The translations under genes and the position numbers were made by a program. A stretch of 19,471 nucleotides of DNA from assembly GCA_051883695.1 (NCBI GenBank), contig JBJEUF010000042.1:1-19471 (forward strand), given 5' to 3'. The notes under the pieces were generated by a model. The model was not told the DNA's origin and searched no databases. It saw only the letters and a program-made list of their open reading frames with translations. Shown piece after piece: positions 1 through 7,402 of the stretch. Position 1 is the stretch's first letter. Each line of letters begins with the position of its first letter. This DNA is from UBA11524 sp051883695 (GTDB taxonomy: Bacteria; Bacillota; Clostridia; Christensenellales; Aristaeellaceae).

Positions 1-99
1 TTTTTCCCAGACTAACTGCTGCTGTTTTTCACTGTAACTGCAACATCTTTCCCACTGTGGCATTTACTTTGGGAATTCACGTTTTCGCGCCGATTTGCA

Positions 100-453
100 T
101 CACTGCAGGGTGCAATGGTTTTTCTGCTGCCTGAGAATGTAGCCGGAAAGGATGTCAATGAACTCGATCACTGTGGGCGGCTGGGTCAGCTCGTATCTTG
201 CGATGATGCTCAGGTTGTGCGGCTCCGTCTGCCATGCATGCTGGATGACGGTCCGGATGTTCCGCTCAATGTTGGCGGGCTTCGTCTGCAGAGCGTCGGC
301 GATGGGGGTCAGAACCTCGTGCTTGAAGTGCTGCAGGCGGCATTCGTCCTCCAGGACAAGCTGCACAGCCATGAGCGTGATCGAATATCCGAGGAAGCTC
401 CGGCTGATTCCAAGCGCGCGGAGGATAATGTACGTCTCATCTGTATACTTCAT
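100..453 (-). CDS. Stand-alone Spo0A C-terminal-like DNA-binding protein
   Basis: The 117-residue product aligns by eye along its whole length with the effector domain of Spo0A, the sporulation master regulator, but has no receiver domain. Matching blocks are the ILRALGIS start (residues 10-17), the GY and LVLED helix region (22-36), the recognition-helix region with N61-I-E-R and AW (61-74), and the PPTVIEFI tail that corresponds to KPTNSEFI in Spo0A. The Spo0A residues equivalent to E63, R64 and R67 contact DNA in Bacillus, and all three are kept here; the neighbouring histidine is T68. The start at 453 is chosen because AAAGGAG (462-468) lies 8 bases upstream. An in-frame ATG at 486 would put this site inside the gene. 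It is divergent from the HAD hydrolase gene. DNA binding is likely, but the targets are unknown. It is not Spo0A itself, because it lacks the phosphoacceptor domain. Confidence 0.8.
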   Translation of the reverse strand: MKYTDETYIILRALGISRSFLGYSITLMAVQLVLEDECRLQHFKHEVLTPIADALQTKPANIERNIRTVIQHAWQTEPHNLSIIARYELTQPPTVIEFIDILSGYILRQQKNHCTLQ

Positions 454-461
454 GGTCGCAT

Positions 462-468
462 CTCCTTT
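462..468 (-). promoter_or_regulatory. Ribosome-binding site fixing the start of the Spo0A-like gene
   Basis: The minus strand reads AAAGGAG with an 8-base spacer to the ATG at 453-451. This supports the shorter protein over the in-frame ATG at 486. Confidence 0.8.
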
Positions 469-588
469 TCCTGTTGGTTTGTTCATATAGTAGATGCACA
501 GGCAGGGACGATTGTTGCAACGAAATTACAAAATATTTTTCAGATGTAACTTTTTCCTCCCTGTGCTCCGTCGAAATATGCGTTCTGC

Positions 589-617
589 TTCCCATTTCGT
601 TGGATGTGTGTTATAAT
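589..617 (+). promoter_or_regulatory. Sigma-A-type promoter with extended -10 for the HAD/AKR operon
   Basis: A perfect TATAAT (612-617) is preceded by TGT (609-611), giving an extended -10 element. A weaker -35, TTCCCA (589-594), lies 17 bases upstream. Transcription should begin near 624, about 20 bases before the ATG at 646. This rules out the in-frame ATG at 604, which lies upstream of the -10 box. Confidence 0.75.
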
Positions 618-632
618 CATATGGAAGACATC

Positions 633-638
633 AGGAGG
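633..638 (+). promoter_or_regulatory. Ribosome-binding site of the HAD hydrolase gene
   Basis: AGGAGG lies 7 bases before the ATG at 646 and decides that start. Confidence 0.85.
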
Positions 639-645
639 CGAAGGA

Positions 646-1449
646 ATGCGGGAGACGGATTACAGAGCAAGGCTCGAAAATGTGCGATGCTTTCTGCTGG
701 ATATGGATGGTACCTTCTATCTGGGCAACAGGCTGCTCGACGGCTCGCTTGATTTTCTGTCTGCGCTCAGCCGCACCGGGCGGGACGCATGGTTCCTGAC
801 CAACAACTCCAGCAAGTCCGCCGATGCGTATGTCCGCAAGCTGACAGACATGGATGTACCGGAGCCGTTCCGGCATCAGGTGATCACCTCGGGTCACGCG
901 GCGGCTCATTACCTGCTTCGCCATTTTCCGACGGGCAAGGGCTTCCTGCTGGGCAACGACGGGCTGCGCTCGGAGCTGATGCAAATGGGCCTGCGCCTGA
1001 CGGAGGATGACCCGGACTATGTGCTCGTGGCCTTCGATACGACGCTGGACTATGCCAAAATGTGCCGCGTGTGCGACTTCATCCGCGCAGGGAAGCCGTA
1101 CATCGCCACCCATCCGGATCTCAACTGCCCGACGGAAACGGGCTTCATCCCGGACATTGGCGCGATCATGGCCTTCATACAGGCCAGCACCGGCCGCCGG
1201 GCGGACGTGATCCTCGGCAAGCCCAATGCGGGCATTGTGGAGGAGGCCCGGCTGCGCACCGGGAGGCCCCTTTGCGAGATGGCCATGGTCGGGGATCGCC
1301 TGTATACCGACGTCGCCACCGGCGTCCATCACGGGATGCAGGGGATTCTGGTGCTGTCGGGCGAGGCGACGATGCGAGACGTGGCGGCCTCCGATGTGAA
1401 GCCGGACATGATCTTCGGCAGGCTCAGCGATATGATCCCCTATTTATGA
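646..1449 (+). CDS. HAD-IIA family phosphatase (NagD-like)
   Basis: This is a 267-residue cytosolic hydrolase of the HAD-IIA (NagD/phosphoglycolate phosphatase-like) group, which is close to the usual family length. All four HAD motifs are visible: motif I DMDGT (19-23) with nucleophile D19 and acid/base D21; motif II TNNSS (52-56); the lysine of GKPN (191-194); and motif IV VGDRLYTD (215-222), which coordinates magnesium. The C2-type cap lies between motifs II and III, with the family-typical stretch ATHPDLNCPTETGFIPDIGA at 154-173. The substrate cannot be read from sequence; family members act on sugar phosphates, nucleotides or phosphoglycolate. It is the first gene of a two-gene operon with the aldo/keto reductase, whose start lies 20 bases beyond this stop. 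The start at 646 is supported by the promoter and ribosome-binding site just upstream. Confidence 0.9.
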   Translation: MRETDYRARLENVRCFLLDMDGTFYLGNRLLDGSLDFLSALSRTGRDAWFLTNNSSKSADAYVRKLTDMDVPEPFRHQVITSGHAAAHYLLRHFPTGKGFLLGNDGLRSELMQMGLRLTEDDPDYVLVAFDTTLDYAKMCRVCDFIRAGKPYIATHPDLNCPTETGFIPDIGAIMAFIQASTGRRADVILGKPNAGIVEEARLRTGRPLCEMAMVGDRLYTDVATGVHHGMQGILVLSGEATMRDVAASDVKPDMIFGRLSDMIPYL

Positions 1450-1469
1450 AGATAAAGGAGAGAGAAACG

Positions 1470-2603
1470 ATGCTCAAGACGATGTTCCCGACGATTGGCC
1501 GCGAAAGCTCCATGCTGGGCTTTGGCTGTATGCGCTTCCCCACGACGCCCGAGGGCAGGATTGACGAGCCGGAAGCCATCCGCATGATTCGCCATGCCAT
1601 CGACAGCGGTGTGACCTACATCGACACGGCGTACCCCTATCATGGCGGCGAAAGCGAGGTCGTGGTGGGCAAGGCGCTGCAGGACGGCTACCGCGAGAAG
1701 GTGATCCTGACCACCAAGCTGCCCTGCTGGGCGGTCAAGACCCACGAGGACATGATGAGGCTGCTGGACGAGCAGCTGGCGAAGCTCCGGACGGATCATG
1801 TGGACTTCTACATCCTCCACGCTCTCAACAACGATCGCCTGACCCAGATGCAGGAGCTGGACTACAAGAAGTTTTATGCCGAGGCGATGGCACAGGGGAA
1901 GGTTCGCTATCCCGGCTTCTCCTTCCACGACAATGCCAAGGCCTTCCTGCGCATCCTGGACGATTGGGATCAGTGGAAGATGGCGCAGGTGCAGATGAAC
2001 ATCCTTGATGATGCAAACCAGGCGACCCTGGCAGGGATCCGTGAGGCCGGCAGGCGCGGCATCGGCGTGGTCGTCATGGAGCCTCTGCGCGGCGGTCTGC
2101 TGGCCAATCCGCCGGCGGATGTCGCATCGGTGTATGCGGATTTTGAGAAGAAGCGCAGCCCCGTGGAATGGGCCTTCCGCTATCTGTACGCAATGCCCGA
2201 GGTCGTCACGATCCTCAGCGGCATGAGCACCTGGGAGCAGGTGGTGGACAATCTGCGCATCTTCGGCATTGCGGAACGTCCTGTGCTGTCAGAAGCGGAG
2301 AAGGCGCTGTTCCGCACGGTGAAGGCGACCTACATGGCACGCACCCGGACCCGCTGCACCGGCTGCCGCTATTGCCAGCCCTGTCCCATGGGTGTGCAGA
2401 TTCCGCGTATCTTCCAGGGCTATGACGGCGCGATGCTCCATGCCGAGCCGAATTTCAGCAAGGGCTATGCGCGGATCGCGGCGGATGAAGCGGATGCTTC
2501 CCGCTGCGTGCAGTGCCGTCAGTGCGAGGGCTCCTGTCCGCAGCATCTGCCCATTGTCGATCTGCTGCAGGAGATTCACGCGGAGTGTGCCGAACAGGCA
2601 TAA
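1470..2603 (+). CDS. Aldo/keto reductase with C-terminal 4Fe-4S ferredoxin domain
   Basis: The 377-residue protein has an N-terminal aldo/keto reductase barrel with the complete catalytic tetrad D52, Y57, K83 and H117 (motifs YIDTAYPY, TTK and FYILHA). The C-terminal part carries two cysteine clusters: C296, C299, C302 and C306 followed by P, then C346, C349, C352 and C356 followed by P. This is the pattern for two 4Fe-4S clusters. The layout is that of a widespread anaerobe family of predicted oxidoreductases, which could couple ferredoxin-type electron flow to a carbonyl reduction. The substrate is unknown. The start at 1470 is chosen because AAAGGAG (1454-1460) lies 9 bases upstream. An alternative in-frame ATG at 1446 overlaps the previous stop as ATGA but has no ribosome-binding site. 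It is the second gene of the operon and ends at the terminator at 2622-2656. Confidence 0.9.
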   Translation: MLKTMFPTIGRESSMLGFGCMRFPTTPEGRIDEPEAIRMIRHAIDSGVTYIDTAYPYHGGESEVVVGKALQDGYREKVILTTKLPCWAVKTHEDMMRLLDEQLAKLRTDHVDFYILHALNNDRLTQMQELDYKKFYAEAMAQGKVRYPGFSFHDNAKAFLRILDDWDQWKMAQVQMNILDDANQATLAGIREAGRRGIGVVVMEPLRGGLLANPPADVASVYADFEKKRSPVEWAFRYLYAMPEVVTILSGMSTWEQVVDNLRIFGIAERPVLSEAEKALFRTVKATYMARTRTRCTGCRYCQPCPMGVQIPRIFQGYDGAMLHAEPNFSKGYARIAADEADASRCVQCRQCEGSCPQHLPIVDLLQEIHAECAEQA

Positions 2604-2621
2604 TCGCATCATCATATTGAA

Positions 2622-2664
2622 AAACCGGCTTGTTCCTTTGCGGAGCAGGCCGGTTTCTTTCTTT
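2622..2664 (+). terminator. Bidirectional intrinsic terminator between AKR and rodA
   Basis: A 14-base-pair stem pairs 2622-2635 with 2643-2656, with two G-T wobbles and a 7-base loop. On the plus strand it is followed by the T-rich tract TTTCTTTCTTTT. On the minus strand the stem runs into TTTTT. It therefore serves both the AKR operon and the converging shape operon. Confidence 0.85.
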
Positions 2665-2677
2665 TCCGGTGGAAGCC

Positions 2678-3880
2678 TCATCGGCGGCGGATATAGCGGA
2701 AGGTGGTTGCCCGCGTCTGGGGGGCTTCAAACTGCCCGGACAGGCTGCGGTTTTTCGTCACGTTCAGCACAAGGCCGACACCGCCCATGTTGGTGGTCAT
2801 GTTGGACCCACCGTAGGAGAGGAAGGGCAGGGGAATGCCGGTGATGGGCATCAGGCCCAGCGCCATGCCGATGTTCTCAAACACATGGAACAGCAGCATC
2901 CCCATCACGCCGATGATAATCAGCATACCGTACTTGTCGCGGGTGTAGCGAGCCAGATAGAGCATCCGCAGTATGATGGCAAAATACACCAGCAGGATGG
3001 CGAAGCACCCCACAAAGCCCCAGGCCTCGCCGATGGTGGCGTAGATGAAGTCCGTCCAGTCAGCGGGCACATAGTTCAGCTGGCTCATGGAGCCGTCCAC
3101 GAAGATGCCCTTGCCGTTCAGGCCGCCGGAGCCGATGGCAATCTGCGACTGGCGCATCTGGTACGCGTCGTCCAGCGGGGACAGCTCAGGGTTGAAGAAG
3201 GCCAGGATGCGCGCGATGCGGTAATCGTCGATGTTCAGGGCGATCATCGCGCCGTACAGCGCCAGCACCGCCAGAACGGCCATGGAGCCCAGCGTCAGCA
3301 GCAGCTTCATGTTGACGTTGGAGAAGAAGAGCATCAGCGCGAAGAAGAAGATAATCACGATCAGCGAGCCGGTTTCGCCGGAGGCCAGGATGATGACGGC
3401 GGGGATCATCACCATCACCATGATGCGCATGAAGTCCCGCAGGGTCGAAAGGGGGCGATCCTCCTTGGAGAGCTCCTGCGCGAGCATCAGGATCATAGCC
3501 AGCTTGATGAACTCCGAGGGCTGAATCGTCATGCCCCAGATGATGTCCGTCCAGGCCTTCACGCCCTCGGCGCCGTTGGTGACCAGCGTGATCAGAACCA
3601 GGCCGGTGCCAACGAGGTAGAGCGTTCTTGTGAAGCGCTTGATCATGTGAAAGGGAATGTTGATGATGGCGGTCAGAATGATCGGCGCCAGCAGCAGGAA
3701 GAAGCACTGGCGCATTGCCGAGGAGGACTCGACGATGTGGGCCAGCAGCGACTCCGCCGTGGAGTCGATCGAATAGGTTGCCACGCATACCGCAATCACG
3801 CCAAAGAGCGACAGGGAAGCCACCATCAGGATCAGCGGGATGTCGATATGCGCCTGTGCGCGTCTGTTTTCAGCGATCAA
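2678..3880 (-). CDS. rodA: RodA-like SEDS peptidoglycan glycosyltransferase
   Basis: This 400-residue polytopic membrane protein belongs to the SEDS (RodA/FtsW/SpoVE) family, which polymerises lipid II together with a class B PBP. Family signatures are QPSEFIKL (120-127), GSGGLNGKG (250-258), TDFIYATIGE (276-285, with the probable catalytic aspartate D277) and GIPLPFLSYGGSN (348-360). Position in the mre/mrdA cluster makes RodA the likeliest member. Two usual motifs are divergent: the QPDLGTA segment reads ASGETGS (166-172), and the proline-glutamate before TDF reads PA. The start is TTG at 3880-3878, preceded by AGGAGG (3890-3895) with a 9-base spacer. I see no better ATG. The first 11 bases overlap the end of minD, suggesting translational coupling. 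It is the last gene of the operon. Confidence 0.88.
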   Translation of the reverse strand: MIAENRRAQAHIDIPLILMVASLSLFGVIAVCVATYSIDSTAESLLAHIVESSSAMRQCFFLLLAPIILTAIINIPFHMIKRFTRTLYLVGTGLVLITLVTNGAEGVKAWTDIIWGMTIQPSEFIKLAMILMLAQELSKEDRPLSTLRDFMRIMVMVMIPAVIILASGETGSLIVIIFFFALMLFFSNVNMKLLLTLGSMAVLAVLALYGAMIALNIDDYRIARILAFFNPELSPLDDAYQMRQSQIAIGSGGLNGKGIFVDGSMSQLNYVPADWTDFIYATIGEAWGFVGCFAILLVYFAIILRMLYLARYTRDKYGMLIIIGVMGMLLFHVFENIGMALGLMPITGIPLPFLSYGGSNMTTNMGGVGLVLNVTKNRSLSGQFEAPQTRATTFRYIRRR

Positions 3881-4691
3881 TGCGCTTGACCTCCTTGGGG
3901 TTGGGTCGGAATACCCGCCGGTACCACGGGAGCTTTTCCGTGCCGTAGCGCGGCAGCGGAGCCTCCGCGTCCGTCCCGAGCATCCGCCATGCGATGCGCG
4001 TCAGGGCACGCCGGGCCTCGCAGTCCAGATCCATGGGCGACAGATGCCGCAGCGCCGCGCGGTATACGCAGGGATCATCCGGAATCTCGCCAAGCAGCGT
4101 GCAGTCCAGCGTGGCTGCGACCGTGGATGCGGCGTACATTTCTCCTGTGCGGATCAGCTCCGGCACCAGGCGGTTGACGATCACGCGCGGGCGCGGCAAG
4201 CCCTTCTTCTCCATCACGGCGCAGGCGCGCTCCACATCGCGGATGCAGACGTCGTCCGGGGTGCAGAGGACGACAGCCTCGTCGATCTGGCTGTTCATCA
4301 GCCCGCGGAGGCTGCGCTCGATGCCCGCCGGGCAGTCGATCAGCACCACGTCGAAGAGCTCCTTGAGCTGGATCAGCAGCCTGCGGAAGGCCTTGGGCTC
4401 CAGCTCCTTTGCCCGGGCAAACTGGCTCGCGGGCAGCAGGGACAGCCGGGAAGCGCCGTCCGGGGAGATCAGCGCCTGCTCCAGCGTGCAGACGCCGTTC
4501 GCCGCGTCCAGCAGATCATAGACAATGCGGTTCTCCAGTCCCAGCAGCACATCCTGATCCCGCAAACCGATGTCCGCGTCGACGATGCAGACCTTCCGGC
4601 CCTCGCGCGCCATGGCGATTCCCAGACAGGATGTGACGGTGCTCTTGCCAACGCCGCCCTTGCCGGACGCGATGATCCATGCGGTGCTCAT
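3870..4691 (-). CDS. minD: Septum-site determining ATPase MinD
   Basis: The 273-residue product is a ParA/MinD-type ATPase that normally recruits MinC to the membrane to block misplaced division septa. It has the deviant Walker A GKGGVGKST (10-18), VDADIGLRD (Walker A-prime region) and LIDCPAGIE (Walker B region, DSPAGIE in most MinD). The C-terminus, around WYRRVFR and the following lysines, is rich in aromatic and basic residues, as expected of the MinD amphipathic membrane-targeting helix. The start at 4691 is set by AGGAGG (4700-4705), 8 bases upstream; an ATG at 4796 would overlap mrdA by more than 70 bases. It lies 32 bases after mrdA and overlaps rodA. Neither minC (usually just before) nor minE (usually just after) is present, so its partner is unclear. 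A distant MinD/Mrp paralogue is less likely given the DIGLRD and PAGIE motifs. Confidence 0.9.
   Translation of the reverse strand: MSTAWIIASGKGGVGKSTVTSCLGIAMAREGRKVCIVDADIGLRDQDVLLGLENRIVYDLLDAANGVCTLEQALISPDGASRLSLLPASQFARAKELEPKAFRRLLIQLKELFDVVLIDCPAGIERSLRGLMNSQIDEAVVLCTPDDVCIRDVERACAVMEKKGLPRPRVIVNRLVPELIRTGEMYAASTVAATLDCTLLGEIPDDPCVYRAALRHLSPMDLDCEARRALTRIAWRMLGTDAEAPLPRYGTEKLPWYRRVFRPNPKEVKRIDR
3890..3895 (-). promoter_or_regulatory. Ribosome-binding site supporting a TTG start for rodA
   Basis: AGGAGG on the minus strand lies inside the 3' end of minD, 9 bases upstream of the TTG at 3880-3878. No ATG or GTG follows at a usable distance. Confidence 0.75.
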
Positions 4692-4723
4692 TGGGGAGTC
4701 CTCCTCTTGTGTGAATGGGGCGC

Positions 4724-7300
4724 TTACGGCGCCAGGCTGTTGCCGGCGGGCAGCACGTAATCCGTTGTGCGCAGGTCGGTCTGCTCCAGATACCACTTCA
4801 CGAAGTCACGCGCGCCGATGGAAGCCATACCGCCGGAATAGCCATGGGGAACAAAGACGACCACGGCGATTTCCGGATCCTCCAGCGGTGCGAAGCAGAC
4901 GAACCACGCGTTGTTCTCCAGGTCGATGCTGGTCACCTGCGCGGTACCCGTTTTTGCGCCCATCTGTTGGGCAATCGCGGCATACTGTCCGGTGAAGTAC
5001 TTCTTGGCTGTGCCGGTATCGTCCGTAACGCCCGCCATGCCCTCACGGATCTTGGCGAGGTATCCGTTGTTGTCCTCCAGCTGGTTGACCAGCTGCTTTT
5101 CGTTCTCGAACAGGATATCGCCGTCCGGGCTGATGATGGAATCCACGATGGACACGTTGTAAACATAGCCGCCGTTGGCGATGGCGGCGACATAGCGGGC
5201 GACCGCGATAGGCGTGACCGTCGTGACCGACTGGCCGATGCCGCACAGGATGGTCTGCTGACCGCCCCACTTGATGTCGTTCATGTAGTTGTAGGTATCG
5301 GTAATGATGGAGGCGGAGTAGACCATTTCCTTCGTCATGTTCAGCTCCTCCATGAGGATGGTGCGCATGTGAGGGATCCAGTCCTCCTGATCGGTCTGCA
5401 CGGCCATGTCCATCAGGCGCTTGGTGGCGGTGGAGAGCTTTTCGTCGGAATACTCATAGCCGCGGGCAGCGCCCTGCTGGCGCAGATGCTTCTTGATGGA
5501 GTTGAAAACGATGATGGGCAGCGAGGTATCCTGGCTGGATTCACCCATGGCCTTGGTGGGGTCGTACAGCGTATCCTGGCTGCCCACGACGCTGCGCACC
5601 TCGCCGGGAAGCTCGATGCCGGTCTTGCTGGTCAGGCCGAATTCCGTGGCGTAGCGGTAAAGGCGATCCTCGCCCAGACGGTCCGCCATCTCATAGAAGA
5701 AGTAGTTGCATGAATTCTTGATGGCCTCGACGATGGTCTGATGCAGGTGCAGCTTGTTGTTGCTGACCCAGCACTTGGGGGCGGTGGACAGGTCGGCGTT
5801 GTACTTGGTGTAGTAGCCCAGGTCGGAGAAGGTTTCGTCCACGCCCAGCTCACCCGTATCCAGCACGCCGAAGCCGGTGACCATCTTGAAAATGGAGCCG
5901 GGGGTCGCGCGGGAGCCGATGGCGTAGTTGAGCATCAGGTTGCGGTCATCCGCAAGGATGGCCCGGGCCTCGGCGCCGCCTGAGACCAGTGCGTTCAGGT
6001 CATAGGTGGGGAAGTTCGCCATCGCCAGCACCGTGTCGTCCTCTACGTTCAGCACGACCATTACGCCGTGCTCCGCCAGCTCCAGCGGGTACTGCTCCCA
6101 GTTGCGCTTGGCGATGTCCGTGCGGTTCTTTTCCAGCCAGTCGGAGCTGACCATCAGCTCCTCCTGCTTGTCGCGGATCTTTTCCACGTTGTTGGCCACG
6201 CAGCGCTCTGCCGCCTGCTGATAGGAGGCCTTCAGCGTGAGCTTGACGTTGTTGCCGTCCTGGGGCTCTGTGTAGGACAGCTCGCGCACGACGGTGGACC
6301 AGTTGTTGCGCTCCACGATGCGGCTGCCCTTGCGCAGGGAGCTGTTCTGCGTCAGCCAGGACTCCATGGAGCTTTCGATGCCGTCGCGTCCGATGGTGTC
6401 GTTGTAGCTGTAGCCCTGCTGCTGCAGCTCCAGCCACTTGGTACGGGAGGGAATCTTGCCCGTGTAGCCGATGATCTGCGCGGCCAGGGAGTGCTTGGGG
6501 TACACGCGCTGCGTGCCCATGGAAACCGCCATGCCCGGCAGCGTCATGGAGCGGGTTTCAATCTCAAAGACCGTCTCCAGCTTCACGTTCTTGGCGATGG
6601 GGATGGGCTGGGAGTTGTAGACGTTCATCTGCATCTCGGAATAGACCGCCATGACCTTGAGCATGGTGGCTTCATCCAGCAGGAGGCAGTCGACAAAGGC
6701 ACGGTCCTTGGCGGCGTCCTCATCCAGCAGGGCCTGCCGCTCCTCCTCGGTCTGGGCGATGCGGTAGGTCTTTTTGAGCTTTCGCAGGCAATCTTCCGCC
6801 GTGGGGTAGTACCTGGCGGTCACATAGTTGTTGGAGCGCCACTGGCTCTCGCGGGTTTCCAGCACGCTGTCGGATACGCCGGTGCCGAAGTTGAACTCCC
6901 ACTCGCCGGTGTCCTCGTTGCGCCGGATCACATAATCGAAGGCCAGCTCGCCGCCGTTGCGCTCGATGATTTCCAGCGTCTCCACGATGGAGCTGCTGTA
7001 GTCGTAATAGTCCTGCCGGGAGGTGTTGCTGGCGTCCTTGTAGAAGGTGACGTTGTACACCTTCTCGTCCTTGGCGAGAATCACGGAGTCTGCATCGGTG
7101 ATGTTGCCTCGCACGCCGACGATGCTGATGGTCTTGGTGCGCACGCTTTCGGCCTTGGTGGCGTATTCCTCGCTGTTGAGCAGCTGCAGGCGCACCAGGC
7201 CGCTGGCAAGGTAGGTGAACATCAGCAGCAGGATGATGATGAACACAAAGTACCGCCAGCTGATCTTCTTTTGCGGATCGCGGCTTTTTGTCTGGCTCAA
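4724..7300 (-). CDS. mrdA: Class B penicillin-binding protein 2 (elongation transpeptidase)
   Basis: This 858-residue membrane-anchored transpeptidase cross-links lateral-wall peptidoglycan with RodA. A single N-terminal membrane segment (about residues 17-37) is followed by a dimerisation/pedestal region and the penicillin-binding domain. Active-site motifs are S469-I-F-K472, S530-C-N532 and K783-T-G785. The protein is much longer than the 600-700 residues common for PBP2. The distance from the second to the third motif is about 250 residues against about 160 in E. coli PBP2, with extra, apparently helical sequence near 575-675 between the ELPGE and GIGQ segments. The start is TTG at 7300-7298, with AAAGGAGG (7308-7315) 7 bases upstream. 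The stop lies 32 bases before minD, so the two are probably co-transcribed. Context with mreBCD and rodA favours PBP2 over a division PBP3. Confidence 0.93.
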   Translation of the reverse strand: MSQTKSRDPQKKISWRYFVFIIILLLMFTYLASGLVRLQLLNSEEYATKAESVRTKTISIVGVRGNITDADSVILAKDEKVYNVTFYKDASNTSRQDYYDYSSSIVETLEIIERNGGELAFDYVIRRNEDTGEWEFNFGTGVSDSVLETRESQWRSNNYVTARYYPTAEDCLRKLKKTYRIAQTEEERQALLDEDAAKDRAFVDCLLLDEATMLKVMAVYSEMQMNVYNSQPIPIAKNVKLETVFEIETRSMTLPGMAVSMGTQRVYPKHSLAAQIIGYTGKIPSRTKWLELQQQGYSYNDTIGRDGIESSMESWLTQNSSLRKGSRIVERNNWSTVVRELSYTEPQDGNNVKLTLKASYQQAAERCVANNVEKIRDKQEELMVSSDWLEKNRTDIAKRNWEQYPLELAEHGVMVVLNVEDDTVLAMANFPTYDLNALVSGGAEARAILADDRNLMLNYAIGSRATPGSIFKMVTGFGVLDTGELGVDETFSDLGYYTKYNADLSTAPKCWVSNNKLHLHQTIVEAIKNSCNYFFYEMADRLGEDRLYRYATEFGLTSKTGIELPGEVRSVVGSQDTLYDPTKAMGESSQDTSLPIIVFNSIKKHLRQQGAARGYEYSDEKLSTATKRLMDMAVQTDQEDWIPHMRTILMEELNMTKEMVYSASIITDTYNYMNDIKWGGQQTILCGIGQSVTTVTPIAVARYVAAIANGGYVYNVSIVDSIISPDGDILFENEKQLVNQLEDNNGYLAKIREGMAGVTDDTGTAKKYFTGQYAAIAQQMGAKTGTAQVTSIDLENNAWFVCFAPLEDPEIAVVVFVPHGYSGGMASIGARDFVKWYLEQTDLRTTDYVLPAGNSLAP

Positions 7301-7307
7301 TAGGCTG

Positions 7308-7315
7308 CCTCCTTT
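7308..7315 (-). promoter_or_regulatory. Ribosome-binding site supporting a TTG start for mrdA
   Basis: AAAGGAGG on the minus strand is separated by 7 bases from the TTG at 7300-7298. No in-frame ATG lies near it. Confidence 0.75.
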
Positions 7316-7402
7316 ACGTCGTGGCCGGAGGGCCGTGAAACGGGGCGACGGCGGCTTCCGGCTTCAGCCGGGCAGACGCGCCCGGAGCGTACGTTCGGCT
7401 GC

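Noticed and set aside
1..99. Possible terminator after the Spo0A-like gene
   Set aside because: Only a weak TTCCCA/TGGGAA pairing with a long loop and no T-tract on the minus strand; not enough to call.
1446..1448. ATG overlapping the HAD stop as the start of the aldo/keto reductase
   Set aside because: It has no ribosome-binding site, while the ATG at 1470 has AAAGGAG at 9 bases.
2630..3889. A histidine- and glutamine-rich 419-codon frame on the plus strand, resembling a metal-binding protein
   Set aside because: It is the antisense of rodA. The histidine clusters are the complement of Met/Ile codons in membrane helices, and it has no ribosome-binding site.
7301..7402. GC-rich hairpin between mreD and mrdA as a terminator or separate promoter
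   Set aside because: The small CCGG-type stem has no T-tract, and I see no convincing -10/-35 pair, so the genes are treated as one operon.
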